64,000 nucleotides of DNA from contig NZ_LXET01000054.1 of assembly GCF_001655005.1 (NCBI RefSeq), forward strand, positions 257,490-321,489. The letters run 5' to 3'. Numbering within the stretch: position 1 is the stretch's first letter; each line of letters starts with the position of its first letter. Both the position numbers and the translations under genes were made by a program. The notes beneath the pieces were generated by a model. The model worked only from the letters and a program-made list of their open reading frames with translations, searched no databases and was not told the DNA's origin. Origin of the DNA: Hafnia paralvei ATCC 29927 (GTDB lineage Bacteria; Pseudomonadota; Gammaproteobacteria; Enterobacterales; Enterobacteriaceae). Shown here in pieces: positions 8,852 to 17,388 of the stretch.

Positions 8852-10171
8852 TTAAGCCGTTACGCGCGGCAGGACGTTTGATCTGAATTTGGCAAAGATG
8901 AAAATAATGGCGAAGCACAGTGCAGGGATCAGTTCAGCCGTTGGAATATTGCCGGCAGCGTCGCTGACGAATCCCATAAGCGGAGTCACAATGCCGCCGC
9001 CGATGATGGTCATCACGATGATGGATGAACCATATTTGGTATCTTGATCTAACCCTTTGATGCCGAGGGAGAAAATAGTCGGGTACTGGATTGACATAAA
9101 CATGCTGCACAGCGTTAGCGCAATAAGGCCGACGTGGCCACCTGCGGCTGCGGAGATGACGCATAACACCATAGAGATGAAGGCATACACGGCCAGTACT
9201 TTATGTGGGGCGTAGTGACGGATAAGCCATGTGCCGCTGAAACGACCAATGAAGAAACAAACCATGGTTGCGGTTAAGTAGTTTGCGGCAAAGCCTGGGG
9301 TTGTGCCTGGTAGTTCTTCGATGGCGTAACGAATCAAATAGCTCCAGCAGGCGGTCTGAGCACCGACATAGCAGAACTGTGCTAATACTGCCCAGCGCCA
9401 GTGACGAATGCGTAATAAACGAGCCACGGATTTCAGCAGAGAGCCGCCCTTATCACCACTATGTGCATCACTTTGAATAACAGGGAACTTGGTAAAGGCA
9501 ATCAACAGCGCGACAAATAGTACAATGGCGACAATCATCATATAGGGTGACTGCACCGCTAATACTAAACTGTGGTTGTATGCGGCTAGCTGCTCTGGCG
9601 ACATCTGAGCCAGTACATCGGCTGACTGATGAGGAACATGGGATAAAATAAGCCCCTGACCAAAGACCACAGCGATAATCGCGCCAAAGGAATTAAAGGT
9701 TTGAGCTAGGTTAATTCTGAAGTGTCCAGTTTCTTCTGGCCCTAATACGGTAACGAAAGGGTTAGCTGCGGTTTCTAAACAACCAAGGCCCGCGGCAATA
9801 ATAAATAATCCGATAAGAAATAATGTATAGTTCATTCCCTCGGCGGCAGGCCAGAAAAGTGCTGCGCCTATGGCGTAAAATAAAAGACCGGTAATAATCC
9901 CTGCTTTATAACTTAACTTTTTCATTAATATCCCAGCAGGGATAGGGATTAGGAAGTAACCAAAGTAAAATGCTGACTGAATCAATCCAGCCTGAAAATT
10001 AGTTAAGGTGAACGCCTGTTGAAACTGCGGCAGTAAAATATCGTTGAGGTTGTTAGCCACTGCCCATAAAAAGAATAACGAACATAATAATGCGAAAGGG
10101 ATTAAATAGTTCCCTTTGCGTTCATGGCTAGCAACGCGGTAGTTTTCTGACTGGATCGAAACGTTTCCCAT
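8852..10171 (-). CDS. fucP: L-fucose:proton symporter FucP
   Basis: A 439-residue major facilitator transporter (E. coli FucP 438) with about 12 helices. The first helix segment FFLWAVANNLNDILLPQFQQ carries the conserved proton-coupling aspartate. AAGLGCLETAANPFVTVLGP carries the conserved acidic residue of the substrate path. It begins the leftward fuc operon, and its promoter lies in the fucP-fucA region with CRP-like and probable FucR sites. The call is firm because fucI, fucK, fucU and fucR follow. Confidence 0.95.
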   Translation of the reverse strand: MGNVSIQSENYRVASHERKGNYLIPFALLCSLFFLWAVANNLNDILLPQFQQAFTLTNFQAGLIQSAFYFGYFLIPIPAGILMKKLSYKAGIITGLLFYAIGAALFWPAAEGMNYTLFLIGLFIIAAGLGCLETAANPFVTVLGPEETGHFRINLAQTFNSFGAIIAVVFGQGLILSHVPHQSADVLAQMSPEQLAAYNHSLVLAVQSPYMMIVAIVLFVALLIAFTKFPVIQSDAHSGDKGGSLLKSVARLLRIRHWRWAVLAQFCYVGAQTACWSYLIRYAIEELPGTTPGFAANYLTATMVCFFIGRFSGTWLIRHYAPHKVLAVYAFISMVLCVISAAAGGHVGLIALTLCSMFMSIQYPTIFSLGIKGLDQDTKYGSSIIVMTIIGGGIVTPLMGFVSDAAGNIPTAELIPALCFAIIFIFAKFRSNVLPRVTA

Positions 10172-10364
10172 AGCGCCCTCGTTAGGTCATACAGAGATAT
10201 TGAGTAAATCCGTTCTTATTCCGCAGTCACGTCCACAGGCACTCTCCGTTCAATGGGAGGCGGGGTGCAATCATGCCGTTTATGCGGTAAGTGAAGCTAT
10301 TCTTAAAATAAAAAATCACTAAAAGTATGAGTTCAGTCACATTCGATATTATTGGCAGGGGAAG

Positions 10365-10380
10365 TGTGAACGTGGTCACT
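10365..10380. promoter_or_regulatory. CRP-like site in the fucP-fucA region
   Basis: TGTGA, six bases, TCACT: nine of the ten consensus core bases of a CRP site. It is 194 bp upstream of fucP and 399 bp upstream of fucA. cAMP-CRP control of fuc is known in E. coli; use of this site is inferred. Confidence 0.6.
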
Positions 10381-10398
10381 TTAATAAAACAAAAAACA

Positions 10399-10533
10399 TG
10401 CCCGTTTTAATCAATAACCATAAAAAAAACACAGTTAGCGTGACCGATTATTTAATTTTTGATTTAAACGGTCAGTTCTTTGTTTATAGGTGAAATAATT
10501 GCCCGTTTTTATATTGTTATGTTTAAACGGACA
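10399..10533. promoter_or_regulatory. Four copies of a probable FucR half-site
   Basis: A 12-base motif close to TTTAAACGGNCA occurs four times: 10399-10410 (minus), 10463-10474 (plus), 10500-10511 (minus) and 10522-10533 (plus). The alternating orientation gives two inverted pairs between the divergent fucP and fucA genes. This fits a dimeric DeoR-family regulator such as FucR. The assignment rests on position and repetition only. Confidence 0.5.
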
Positions 10534-10582
10534 TTTTTATTCCTGTTTTTATCCACTTATTGGGTATTGATTCACTTATTGT

Positions 10583-10598
10583 ATTGAACTGTGTCACA
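10583..10598. promoter_or_regulatory. Second CRP-like site, nearer fucA
   Basis: ATTGA, six bases, TCACA, about 180 bp before fucA. One half matches the consensus fully, the other in three of five bases. Confidence 0.45.
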
Positions 10599-10647
10599 TA
10601 TTTTTATTTGAGCATTTATTGTTGTTACGGGGAGGGGGAATATATCC

Positions 10648-10732
10648 CCATCATACTTCAAGTTGCCTTTTTGTTGGCAGCGTTTACTTGCCACTTCAAT
10701 GCAACTCGAATTATTAGGGTATAGATGCTACG
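10648..10732 (+). repeat. Interspersed intergenic repeat, copy 2 (upstream of fucA)
   Basis: The ends CATACTTCAAGTTGCCTTTT and TGCAACTCGAATTATTAGGG are imperfect inverted repeats and match copy 1 at 6815-6950. The compact 85-bp form lies in the fucA leader. The remainder of the 607-bp fucP-fucA gap is AT-rich and holds only the regulatory motifs listed separately. Confidence 0.65.
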
Positions 10733-10778
10733 TACTTGGCCATATTAGTGGTTCCATCAATGATCAAAGAGGCAACAA

Positions 10779-11426
10779 ATGGAAAGAGATTCATTGGCTC
10801 GTGAAATTATTCATACTTGTTTAGAAATGACTCGTCTGGGGTTGAATCAGGGCACAGCCGGTAATGTGAGTGTGCGTTATCACGACGGCATGCTGATTAC
10901 TCCTACGGGGATCCCGTATGAGAATCTGACTGAATCTCATATTGTCTACATTGATGCTGACGGCAAGCCTGAAGAGGGGAAGGTGCCTTCTAGCGAATGG
11001 CGCTTCCATCAAATCGCCTATCAGACGCGACCAGAGGCTAATGCAGTCGTGCATAACCATGCCGTTCACTGCACCGCCGTTTCTATTTTGAACCGTCCGA
11101 TTCCGGCCATCCATTACATGATTGCTGCCGCTGGTGGCAGCACTATACCTTGCGCCCCTTACGCCACTTTTGGCACGAAAAAGCTGTCTGAGCATGTTGC
11201 CGTGGCGCTGAAAAACCGTAAGGCCACGCTGCTGCAGCATCATGGAATGATCGCTTGTGAAGTGAATTTGCAAAAAGCATTGTGGCTAGCTCACGAAGTT
11301 GAAGTTTTAGCTGAACTTTATCTCTCAACATTGCCAATCGTTGATCCGGTACCGGTATTGTCTGATGAAGAAATCGCCATAGTGTTGGAGAAATTTAAAA
11401 CCTACGGCCTGCGCGTTGAAGAGTAG
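10779..11426 (+). CDS. fucA: L-fuculose-1-phosphate aldolase FucA
   Basis: A 215-residue zinc-dependent class II aldolase, the same length as the E. coli enzyme. NQGTAGNVSVRY binds phosphate, VVHNHAVHCTAVS gives the two zinc histidines, and LLQHHGMIACE gives the third. It cleaves L-fuculose-1-phosphate to dihydroxyacetone phosphate and L-lactaldehyde. AAAGAGGCAAC precedes the ATG. It is transcribed divergently from fucPIKUR and is followed 38 bp later by fucO, which uses the lactaldehyde. Confidence 0.96.
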   Translation: MERDSLAREIIHTCLEMTRLGLNQGTAGNVSVRYHDGMLITPTGIPYENLTESHIVYIDADGKPEEGKVPSSEWRFHQIAYQTRPEANAVVHNHAVHCTAVSILNRPIPAIHYMIAAAGGSTIPCAPYATFGTKKLSEHVAVALKNRKATLLQHHGMIACEVNLQKALWLAHEVEVLAELYLSTLPIVDPVPVLSDEEIAIVLEKFKTYGLRVEE

Positions 11427-11464
11427 GGCTGCCGTAAAACATTTCTCACTAAAGAGTATTCATT

Positions 11465-12613
11465 ATGACAAATCGAATGATTTTGAATGAAACATCGTGG
11501 TTTGGACGTGGCGCGGTGAATGAGCTCGTGCCTGAGGTGCTGCGCCGTGGCTATGGCAAAGCATTGATCGTGACAGATGCGCAGTTGGTTTCCTGCGGTA
11601 TCGTGGAGAAGGTGACGTCTAAATTAGACGCGGCAGAGTTGGAATATCAAATCTTTGATGAAGTCATGCCAAATCCGACTATTGCCGTTGTTCAGCGCGG
11701 GCTGGCGGCTTTTGACGCGAGCGGTGCTGACTATCTCATCGCCATTGGCGGTGGTTCGCCGCAGGATACCTGTAAGGCTATTGGTATTATCAGCGCCAAT
11801 CCAGAGTTTGAAGATGTGCGTAGCTTAGAGGGCGTCTCCCCAACTCATAGCCCGAGCGTACCTATTCTTGCCATTCCGACCACGGCAGGAACAGCAGCGG
11901 AGGTGACCATTAACTATGTGATCACTGACGAAGAAAATCGCCGTAAATTTGTCTGCGTTGATCCTCATGATATCCCGCTGGTGGCTTTTATTGATGCCGA
12001 TATGATGGACGGTATGCCAGCCAGTTTAAAAGCGGCGACCGGAGTAGATGCGCTCACTCATGCGATTGAAGGATACATTACGCGCGGAGCATGGGAACTC
12101 ACCGACACGCTGCATCTCAAGGCGATTGAGATCATTGCCCGTTCGCTGCGTAACTCGGTGGCTGGTCAGCCAGAGGCCGTAGAGGATATGGCGCTGGGAC
12201 AGTATGTTGCGGGGATGGGATTTTCTAACGTAGGTTTGGGCCTAGTTCATGGAATGGCTCACCCGCTGGGCGCGTTTTACAACACGCCGCACGGCGTTGC
12301 TAACGCGATTTTGTTGCCACATGTGATGCGCTATAACGCGGCCTATACTGGCGAGAAGTATCGCCAGATTGCGCAGGCAATGGGCGCTGATGTGGCTCAT
12401 GCTACTTTGGAACAAGCGCGAGAGGCGGCGATCCAAGCGGTTGAAGCACTGAACCGCGACGTGGGTATTCCTGCTTCGTTGAAAGAGGTGGGAGCACGAG
12501 AAGAGGATATCTCTGATCTGGCACAGGCCGCTTTTGATGATGTTTGCACTGGTGGGAATCCGCGTGAGGCAAAACTAGAAGAGATCAAAGCGCTGTATCG
12601 GCAAGCCATGTGA
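11465..12613 (+). CDS. fucO: Lactaldehyde reductase (1,2-propanediol oxidoreductase) FucO
   Basis: A 382-residue iron-dependent group III alcohol dehydrogenase, as long as E. coli FucO. AIGGGSPQDTCKAIGI is the NAD-binding GGGS segment, and IPTTAGTAAEVT is typical of the family. The iron ligands lie in GVDALTHAIEGYI, GLVHGMAHPLGAFYNTPHG. It reduces L-lactaldehyde to L-1,2-propanediol when oxygen is absent. It is in an operon with fucA. Confidence 0.95.
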   Translation: MTNRMILNETSWFGRGAVNELVPEVLRRGYGKALIVTDAQLVSCGIVEKVTSKLDAAELEYQIFDEVMPNPTIAVVQRGLAAFDASGADYLIAIGGGSPQDTCKAIGIISANPEFEDVRSLEGVSPTHSPSVPILAIPTTAGTAAEVTINYVITDEENRRKFVCVDPHDIPLVAFIDADMMDGMPASLKAATGVDALTHAIEGYITRGAWELTDTLHLKAIEIIARSLRNSVAGQPEAVEDMALGQYVAGMGFSNVGLGLVHGMAHPLGAFYNTPHGVANAILLPHVMRYNAAYTGEKYRQIAQAMGADVAHATLEQAREAAIQAVEALNRDVGIPASLKEVGAREEDISDLAQAAFDDVCTGGNPREAKLEEIKALYRQAM

Positions 12614-12659
12614 GGCATCTATCTTTTAGATAAAACTAGGCTAAGTATTAGTAAGACGA

Positions 12660-12690
12660 GCCACGCGGACAGGACGTCTGCGTGGCGTTT
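12660..12690 (+). terminator. Terminator after fucO
   Basis: GCCACGC and GCGTGGC form a stem with further inner pairing (GAC/GTC), followed by GTTTGTG. The T-run is weak. Confidence 0.55.
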
Positions 12691-12793
12691 GTGGCGAGCT
12701 CTTATCGTACGCTTACACCAGATATTCGATAGAAGTAATACACAGTTAATCAGCGGACGAAATACTCACCGGTTCTTCCAAATGCATATCCCA

Positions 12794-13366
12794 TTAAGCC
12801 TGACGTTTGAATAATCCTGCGATTTGGAAGCAGCTGAAAGAGCTGAACAGCATTTCAATACCCACAATCGTGGTGACCAATGTTACGGACATCACTGGGC
12901 CTGCGGTAATGAACATGGCTGCGATGATCAAATCGAGAATACCAATCACGATTTGCAACCAAGCACCGTTGACACCGCGTAGTTTAAATCCAGCGGTTAG
13001 ACGAATAATCCCTCCCACTGCAAACAGCGTCGCCAGAATCACCGACATAGTGAAAATACCAACGGCCGGATTAGTAATAAATACGTAGCCCATAATGATA
13101 TAGGCTGCACCCATCAGAATTCCTGCCACCATCGGCCAGAAGTTACGAGTACGGTTGGCGATCATCCCGATAATCAAACCAATACCGCTAAGGACGAATA
13201 GCGTGCCCACAATTGCGCTCAAGGCTGCGCCGGAGGCAAAGGGGTTGATCAGGCAGAAAATACCGCCTAGTAACAATAGGAATGAAATAACCAGCAGCAG
13301 AGTACGCTGTTTTTTTAGAAAGTTTCCGTCCAGACCGAGCAAACTTTTACGATCAATATTTAACAT
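12794..13366 (-). CDS. hdeD: HdeD-family acid-resistance membrane protein
   Basis: A 190-residue inner-membrane protein with six hydrophobic segments in three hairpin-like pairs, the layout of HdeD (DUF308). GILMGAAYIIMGYVFITNPAVG and the repeated glycine-rich helices are typical. HdeD contributes to acid resistance at high cell density in E. coli. The hdeA and hdeB genes are not next to it here, so it is a stand-alone copy. CATG with GAGTC upstream gives a modest ribosome site. Confidence 0.8.
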   Translation of the reverse strand: MLNIDRKSLLGLDGNFLKKQRTLLLVISFLLLLGGIFCLINPFASGAALSAIVGTLFVLSGIGLIIGMIANRTRNFWPMVAGILMGAAYIIMGYVFITNPAVGIFTMSVILATLFAVGGIIRLTAGFKLRGVNGAWLQIVIGILDLIIAAMFITAGPVMSVTLVTTIVGIEMLFSSFSCFQIAGLFKRQA

Positions 13367-13540
13367 GATGAGACTCCATTTTCTTCGGTTGCGTTCGGTA
13401 GTTAAATCACTGGCTTATTATAGTCATACGTTATGAATGAAATGGGCGCAAAGAATGTCGTTAATCGATCTCATTGATAAATGGAAAGCAAAGCTGCCAG
13501 TCATGGGGCAGTTGCAGCAGAGGGGTGATAACAAGAGATA

Positions 13541-13565
13541 AAAAAAGCCACCGTAAACGGTGGCT
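13541..13565 (-). terminator. Terminator after yhjX
   Basis: AGCCACCG-taaa-CGGTGGCT followed on the minus strand by TTTTTT, 24 bases after the yhjX stop. A strong intrinsic terminator. Confidence 0.85.
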
Positions 13566-13588
13566 AAAAGCAGCAATATGAGAAAACG

Positions 13589-14815
13589 TTAGATGTGTGC
13601 TAAGCGGTTGTGCGCTTCACGTTGGCCTGGCATACGAATGGTCGCAGACAGTACCAGCGAGATGACGAGCAGTGTCATAATGACGGAGAAGGTCACGATG
13701 AAACCACCAAACATAGACGCAATAATTGAACCGATGATGCTGCCGATACCGAAGCCCAGATAGAGCAGGCCGTAGTTTTTGGTCAAATTGTTTAGGCCAA
13801 AGAAGTCACTGACCAGCGATGGATATACGGTGATGGTGCCACCGAAGCTGAACGCGATGCAGGCTACTGAGGCAAAGAACAGTGACTCATTCAGAGGAAT
13901 GAACAACAGGGTACCCATACCGATAAGCGAAATCACCTGAGCTAAAGAGATAACTCGGATGCGCGCCATTTTGTCAGACAGAATGCCCAGAACTAAACGA
14001 CCCGTCAGGTTAGCGATAGCAATTACGGTGACGGCGCTGGCGGCGGTAATGGCTGGCAGATGTACCATGCCTTCACCAATGTCTTTAGCTACACCGATAA
14101 CGTACAAACCACTCATACAGGCTGTCAGGAACATCAGCGCCAGCATCCAATACTGTGGTTGGCGCACGGCTTCAGCCAGCGTGTAGTCTTGAGCGGTGCT
14201 GATACCTTGGGTGTTTTGTGTACTGTTTTCTTGTTTTGGCGCATCTTTCATCAGCATGGCACCAGCCATGACCATCACCATGGCTAAACCCCCCCAGATG
14301 ATAAAGGTTTGTTCTAAGCCGTAGGTTGCTAGCAGATGAGTATCGATATATTTGAAACCAAGGCTACCCAAACCGTAAGCACCAATAGCGCAGGCTGAGA
14401 TCATACCTTTGCGCTCAGGGAACCATTTTACGCAGTTGGAAAGCGTCATTAGATAGCCTGCGCCGTCGGCCAGACCCACTAAAACACCCGCGCTCAAATA
14501 AAGCATGACTAAATTGTTAGCGTGAGAGGTCAATACAAAGCCAAGTGCTAATACTGCGCCAGCGGCAATGGTGACTTTGCGTACGCCGAAGCGATCCTGC
14601 AACTTACCCGCCACGGAAGAGGCCAGCGCTAATGCGAGGCTCAGTAGACCAAAGGAAAAGGCGACGCGACTGATCGGCTCATCTAATTTTTCAGACAGAG
14701 GGCCGTTAAACAGGCTCCACGTATAAACGGAACCCAGAGCGAACTGAGTAATGATGGTGCCAACCAGAGTTAGCCAGCGGGTGCGATTGTAATTTTGCAT
14801 GCCAGTCATATTCAT
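13589..14815 (-). CDS. yhjX: OFA-family MFS transporter YhjX
   Basis: A 408-residue transporter of the oxalate/formate antiporter-like branch of the major facilitator superfamily. TQFALGSVYTWSLFNGPL in helix 1 and LQDRFGVRKV after helix 2 are family marks. E. coli YhjX (about 402 residues) is the target of the pyruvate-responsive YpdA/YpdB system. A tandem motif matching the recalled YpdB consensus lies 76-106 bp upstream (listed separately), which strengthens the symbol. The substrate is not proven; pyruvate or a related monocarboxylate is likely. There are alternative ATGs at codons 3 and 6. Confidence 0.82.
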   Translation of the reverse strand: MNMTGMQNYNRTRWLTLVGTIITQFALGSVYTWSLFNGPLSEKLDEPISRVAFSFGLLSLALALASSVAGKLQDRFGVRKVTIAAGAVLALGFVLTSHANNLVMLYLSAGVLVGLADGAGYLMTLSNCVKWFPERKGMISACAIGAYGLGSLGFKYIDTHLLATYGLEQTFIIWGGLAMVMVMAGAMLMKDAPKQENSTQNTQGISTAQDYTLAEAVRQPQYWMLALMFLTACMSGLYVIGVAKDIGEGMVHLPAITAASAVTVIAIANLTGRLVLGILSDKMARIRVISLAQVISLIGMGTLLFIPLNESLFFASVACIAFSFGGTITVYPSLVSDFFGLNNLTKNYGLLYLGFGIGSIIGSIIASMFGGFIVTFSVIMTLLVISLVLSATIRMPGQREAHNRLAHI

Positions 14816-14890
14816 GATGCTGCTCCAGATAAATATTTATTAACTGTGAGTATGTTAAGGCTATCTATAGGGCAGCGATCCATTCAGGGA

Positions 14891-14921
14891 ATGAATAGCC
14901 TGAGTGCAGGAATGAAATGCA
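14891..14921 (-). promoter_or_regulatory. YpdB-like tandem operator of yhjX
   Basis: On the minus strand TGCATTTCAT, 11 bases, GGCTATTCAT. This corresponds to the reported YpdB site of two direct GGCATTTCAT repeats 11 bp apart. The near end is 76 bp before the yhjX start. Confidence 0.65.
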
Positions 14922-14972
14922 TTAAAGCGGGAATGAATGAACGAAAAACGGGGTAAAAAAGGGGATTTTACG

Positions 14973-14997
14973 GTGATCCACAATTGATGTGGATCAC
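14973..14997. promoter_or_regulatory. 25-bp palindrome overlapping an FNR/CRP-like box
   Basis: GTGATCCACA and TGTGGATCAC are perfect inverted 10-mers around a 5-base centre. Bases 14984-14997 also read TTGAT-N4-ATCAC (FNR-like) and 14983-14998 read ATTGA-N6-TCACA (CRP-like). It lies between the yhjX promoter and the 3' end of the cupin-like gene. Confidence 0.5.
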
Positions 14998-15031
14998 ATT
15001 TATCTGATATTAATTCACTGGTGAGGGCGTT

Positions 15032-15331
15032 TTAGAGCGGCGTTTCGACTAAAACTCCGCTGGAAAGACAGAAGCATCCGCTGATTGTGCCAATGGGAAT
15101 ATTCAATGATTCACCAGAAACCAGCAGATGCGTGTCTGCACCCACGGTGAATTCAAACTCTCCAGTGACAATGCGAGTGGTGATGGCCTGTGGCTGCTTG
15201 CGTAACTGACTGAAAGCACCAGATTCAAACGTCATTTCTGTGGCAGGCTTGCCGTTGCCGAGAATTCCGTTGCGGCGGGTAACGCCTACAGCAAACTCTT
15301 CGATCGGAGTTTGTGCTTTGAATGTCTCCAT
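15032..15331 (-). CDS. Small cupin-like protein
   Basis: A 99-residue soluble protein without signal peptide. GILGNGKPATEMTFESGAFS and HLLVSGESLNIPIGTISGCF look like beta-strand-rich cupin halves, with a PIG turn near the place of the second cupin motif. The usual metal-binding histidines are absent. It has the size of PpnP nucleoside phosphorylases but lacks their motif with PGNS and LCxY. It lies upstream of yhjX on the same strand, 216 bp away with operator-like sequence between, so it need not be co-transcribed. AAGGATAGGTTTC precedes the ATG. Function unknown. Confidence 0.6.
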   Translation of the reverse strand: METFKAQTPIEEFAVGVTRRNGILGNGKPATEMTFESGAFSQLRKQPQAITTRIVTGEFEFTVGADTHLLVSGESLNIPIGTISGCFCLSSGVLVETPL

Positions 15332-15684
15332 GAAACCTATCCTTATTGTTGCGGTTTTTTGTTTCTATGTGAGTTGCTAAAAAAGCAGGGCACAGACTAC
15401 CACTCTGTCCGAGAACAAGCATCAAACGAGGGGGATTTCATCGGAATAAGATTAATTTGTTTCGATTTTAATCAGATAATTCTCGCAGGGCTGTTCACCA
15501 CTTGAAGCGCTTAAAATGCAGGCATACACTAGCGCGTCGATTGATTTTGAGATCGTCAGCCCCTGTCAGCTTTTGACGAAAACCGTTCTTAACGTATATG
15601 TTTAACAAATATTGTTTTTAACGCGTACTGTTTCTAAAAGTTCTGCCGCAGGTTTTTCTCCGTCTGTCACAAAACACCTTAATT
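15332..15684. other. Gene-free stretch between the cupin-like gene and yneE
   Basis: This 353-bp stretch between divergent genes should hold both promoters. I see no coding sequence, clear palindrome or repeat in it. Confidence 0.5.
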
Positions 15685-16602
15685 ATGATTGTTAGACCTC
15701 AGCAACATTGGTTTCGCCGCCTATTTGTGTGGCATGGCTCTGTGCTACCTAAAATACTCTTTCGTCTAAGTTTAAACTTTGTTTTTGCCTGTATAGCCGT
15801 CGTTTGCTATCTATGGCACGAATCGTTGGATATTAATCTGACACTGGCTCCGTTCAGCTTGCTGGGGGTGGCGATTGCGATCTTCTTGGGTTTTCGTAAT
15901 AACGCCAGCTATGCGCGCTTTACGGAAGCGCGGCTGTTATGGGGAAATTTGTTAATCACCGAGCGATCGTTGCTGCGAGAAGTCAAAAGCTTGATGCCGG
16001 ATCCCGCTGAACAGGCGCGCTATTTTACGGCTCTGCTGATTGCCTTTACTTATTGTCTGAAGCATCAACTGCGTAAAACAGATATGCATGGGGATCTCGA
16101 TCGCCTGCTGCCAGCGTCTGAACGCAATTCCGTGCTCAACAGCCATTCACCGTGCAATACGCTATTGTTGAAAATGGGGATGTGGTTGGGAGAGCAGAGA
16201 AGGCTGGGGCGCATTAGCGATATTAACTTTCATTCAATCGATAATAACCTGAACCACCTTTCCTCCATTTTGGGTGGCTGTGAACGTATTTCAAATACCC
16301 CGATCCCTTTTGCGTATAGCCTGATTGTGCACCGCACGGTTTATCTGTTTTGCGCCCTGCTGCCGTTTGCTTTGGTATCGGATCTTCATTACCTCACCCC
16401 GTTGGTATCGGTATTTATCTCTTACACCTTTATTTCTCTGGATTCATTGGCTGAGGAGTTGGAAGATCCGTTCGGCTTGGCGCCAAACGATTTACCGCTT
16501 AATGCCATTTCAGCAACGATTGAAATTAATCTGCGGGAAATGATTGAGGATGATGAGAAGCCAACGCCGATGAAACCGGATCATCATTGTTTGCTGAGCT
16601 AA
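15685..16602 (+). CDS. yneE: Bestrophin-family channel protein YneE
   Basis: A 305-residue inner-membrane protein of the bestrophin/UPF0187 family, near the length of E. coli YneE (304). FRLSLNFVFACIAVVCYLWH is the first helix. LGVAIAIFLGFRNNASYARF and EARLLWGNLL are strongly conserved in bacterial bestrophins, as is the late segment EELEDPFGLAPNDLPL. Bacterial members form pentameric ion channels, cation-selective in the studied Klebsiella protein. The start ATG 15685 lacks a strong ribosome site. Confidence 0.88.
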   Translation: MIVRPQQHWFRRLFVWHGSVLPKILFRLSLNFVFACIAVVCYLWHESLDINLTLAPFSLLGVAIAIFLGFRNNASYARFTEARLLWGNLLITERSLLREVKSLMPDPAEQARYFTALLIAFTYCLKHQLRKTDMHGDLDRLLPASERNSVLNSHSPCNTLLLKMGMWLGEQRRLGRISDINFHSIDNNLNHLSSILGGCERISNTPIPFAYSLIVHRTVYLFCALLPFALVSDLHYLTPLVSVFISYTFISLDSLAEELEDPFGLAPNDLPLNAISATIEINLREMIEDDEKPTPMKPDHHCLLS

Positions 16603-16625
16603 GTTTTAGTCTTGCTTGCGCTAGA

Positions 16626-16650
16626 CGAACTCCCCTTGATGGGGAGTTCG
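16626..16650. terminator. Bidirectional terminator between yneE and ylaC
   Basis: CGAACTCCCC-ttgat-GGGGAGTTCG, a perfect 10-bp stem between convergent genes. Confidence 0.75.
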
Positions 16651-16666
16651 CGGACTTAGGGTTAGA

Positions 16667-17137
16667 TCAAACCGGTGAACGATTTTGTCCTACGGCAAAA
16701 ATATCATAGAACGAGAGTTCTGATTTTTTCTGCATAATGGCACGTAGCTTTTGTTTTCGGGAGTCATCGACCTGAGGCGACTGCAAAATACTGTCAACCA
16801 GAGCATCTGGCACCATGCGGGTGTTGTACCATTCACCGTTGAAGCAAACGCGCAGATCCAGAACGTCGATATCTTCGTAGTGGTAGCGCGGGTTAACGTC
16901 AAAGAAGAAGAACAGATTTAGCCCCAAAAACAGTAGCGTCATGACCCATGTAACATCCGCCAGCGTTTCTGATTGCAACATCACGGCCAGCGTAGCCGCG
17001 TAGGCCAGATACATGCCTACGAATAAACCTGGATGCTTTTTAATAAAGCTGATGCTGAAGCGGGGACGATTATCGCGACGCTCGGCTTTATTCACCTTCT
17101 CGATTTCTTCTTTGAGGATGCGTTCAATTTCGGTCAT
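16667..17137 (-). CDS. ylaC: YlaC family membrane protein
   Basis: A 156-residue protein, the same length as E. coli YlaC. RFSISFIKKHPGLFVGMYLA leads into two membrane helices, and the soluble tail has YEDIDVLDLRVCFNGEWYNT and ELSFYDIFAVG, both highly conserved in YlaC. The function is unknown; it is an inner-membrane protein. It follows the cytochrome bd genes on the same strand after 69 bp but has its own gap. Confidence 0.9.
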   Translation of the reverse strand: MTEIERILKEEIEKVNKAERRDNRPRFSISFIKKHPGLFVGMYLAYAATLAVMLQSETLADVTWVMTLLFLGLNLFFFFDVNPRYHYEDIDVLDLRVCFNGEWYNTRMVPDALVDSILQSPQVDDSRKQKLRAIMQKKSELSFYDIFAVGQNRSPV

Positions 17138-17206
17138 GGTAAGTCACCTGTAGTGATGTTACAGCTTGATAACATAATTCTATCATTTTTGTGTGGTGTT
17201 GGGCGC

Positions 17207-17359
17207 TCAATGTGATTTGAGCCCCGCGGCTGTCATGAGTAGACGAAACAGCATCGACACGCAGCCCAGCGCTAGCACGCTTCCCCCCCAAATTGCGACC
17301 AGCCATAACAAACGTTTCCACAATGGATTAGCCACGGTTTTTGCTTCGGAAATCGACAT
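17207..17359 (-). CDS. DUF2474 small subunit-like protein of a bd-type oxidase
   Basis: A 50-residue protein with one membrane helix (LLWLVAIWGGSVLALGCVSM). DUF2474 proteins are encoded directly after cytochrome bd subunit II genes and are regarded as CydX-like small subunits. I start at ATG 17359 because AGGAG lies 6 bases upstream; an ATG overlapping the cioB stop would add 10 residues and has no clear site. It lies 30 bp after cioB. Confidence 0.75.
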   Translation of the reverse strand: MSISEAKTVANPLWKRLLWLVAIWGGSVLALGCVSMLFRLLMTAAGLKSH

Positions 17360-17388
17360 AATTTTCTCCTGACTTTGGGCTATAGCCA

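Noticed and set aside
15032..15331. PpnP nucleoside phosphorylase
   Set aside because: The size fits, but the family motif with PGNS and LCxY is absent.
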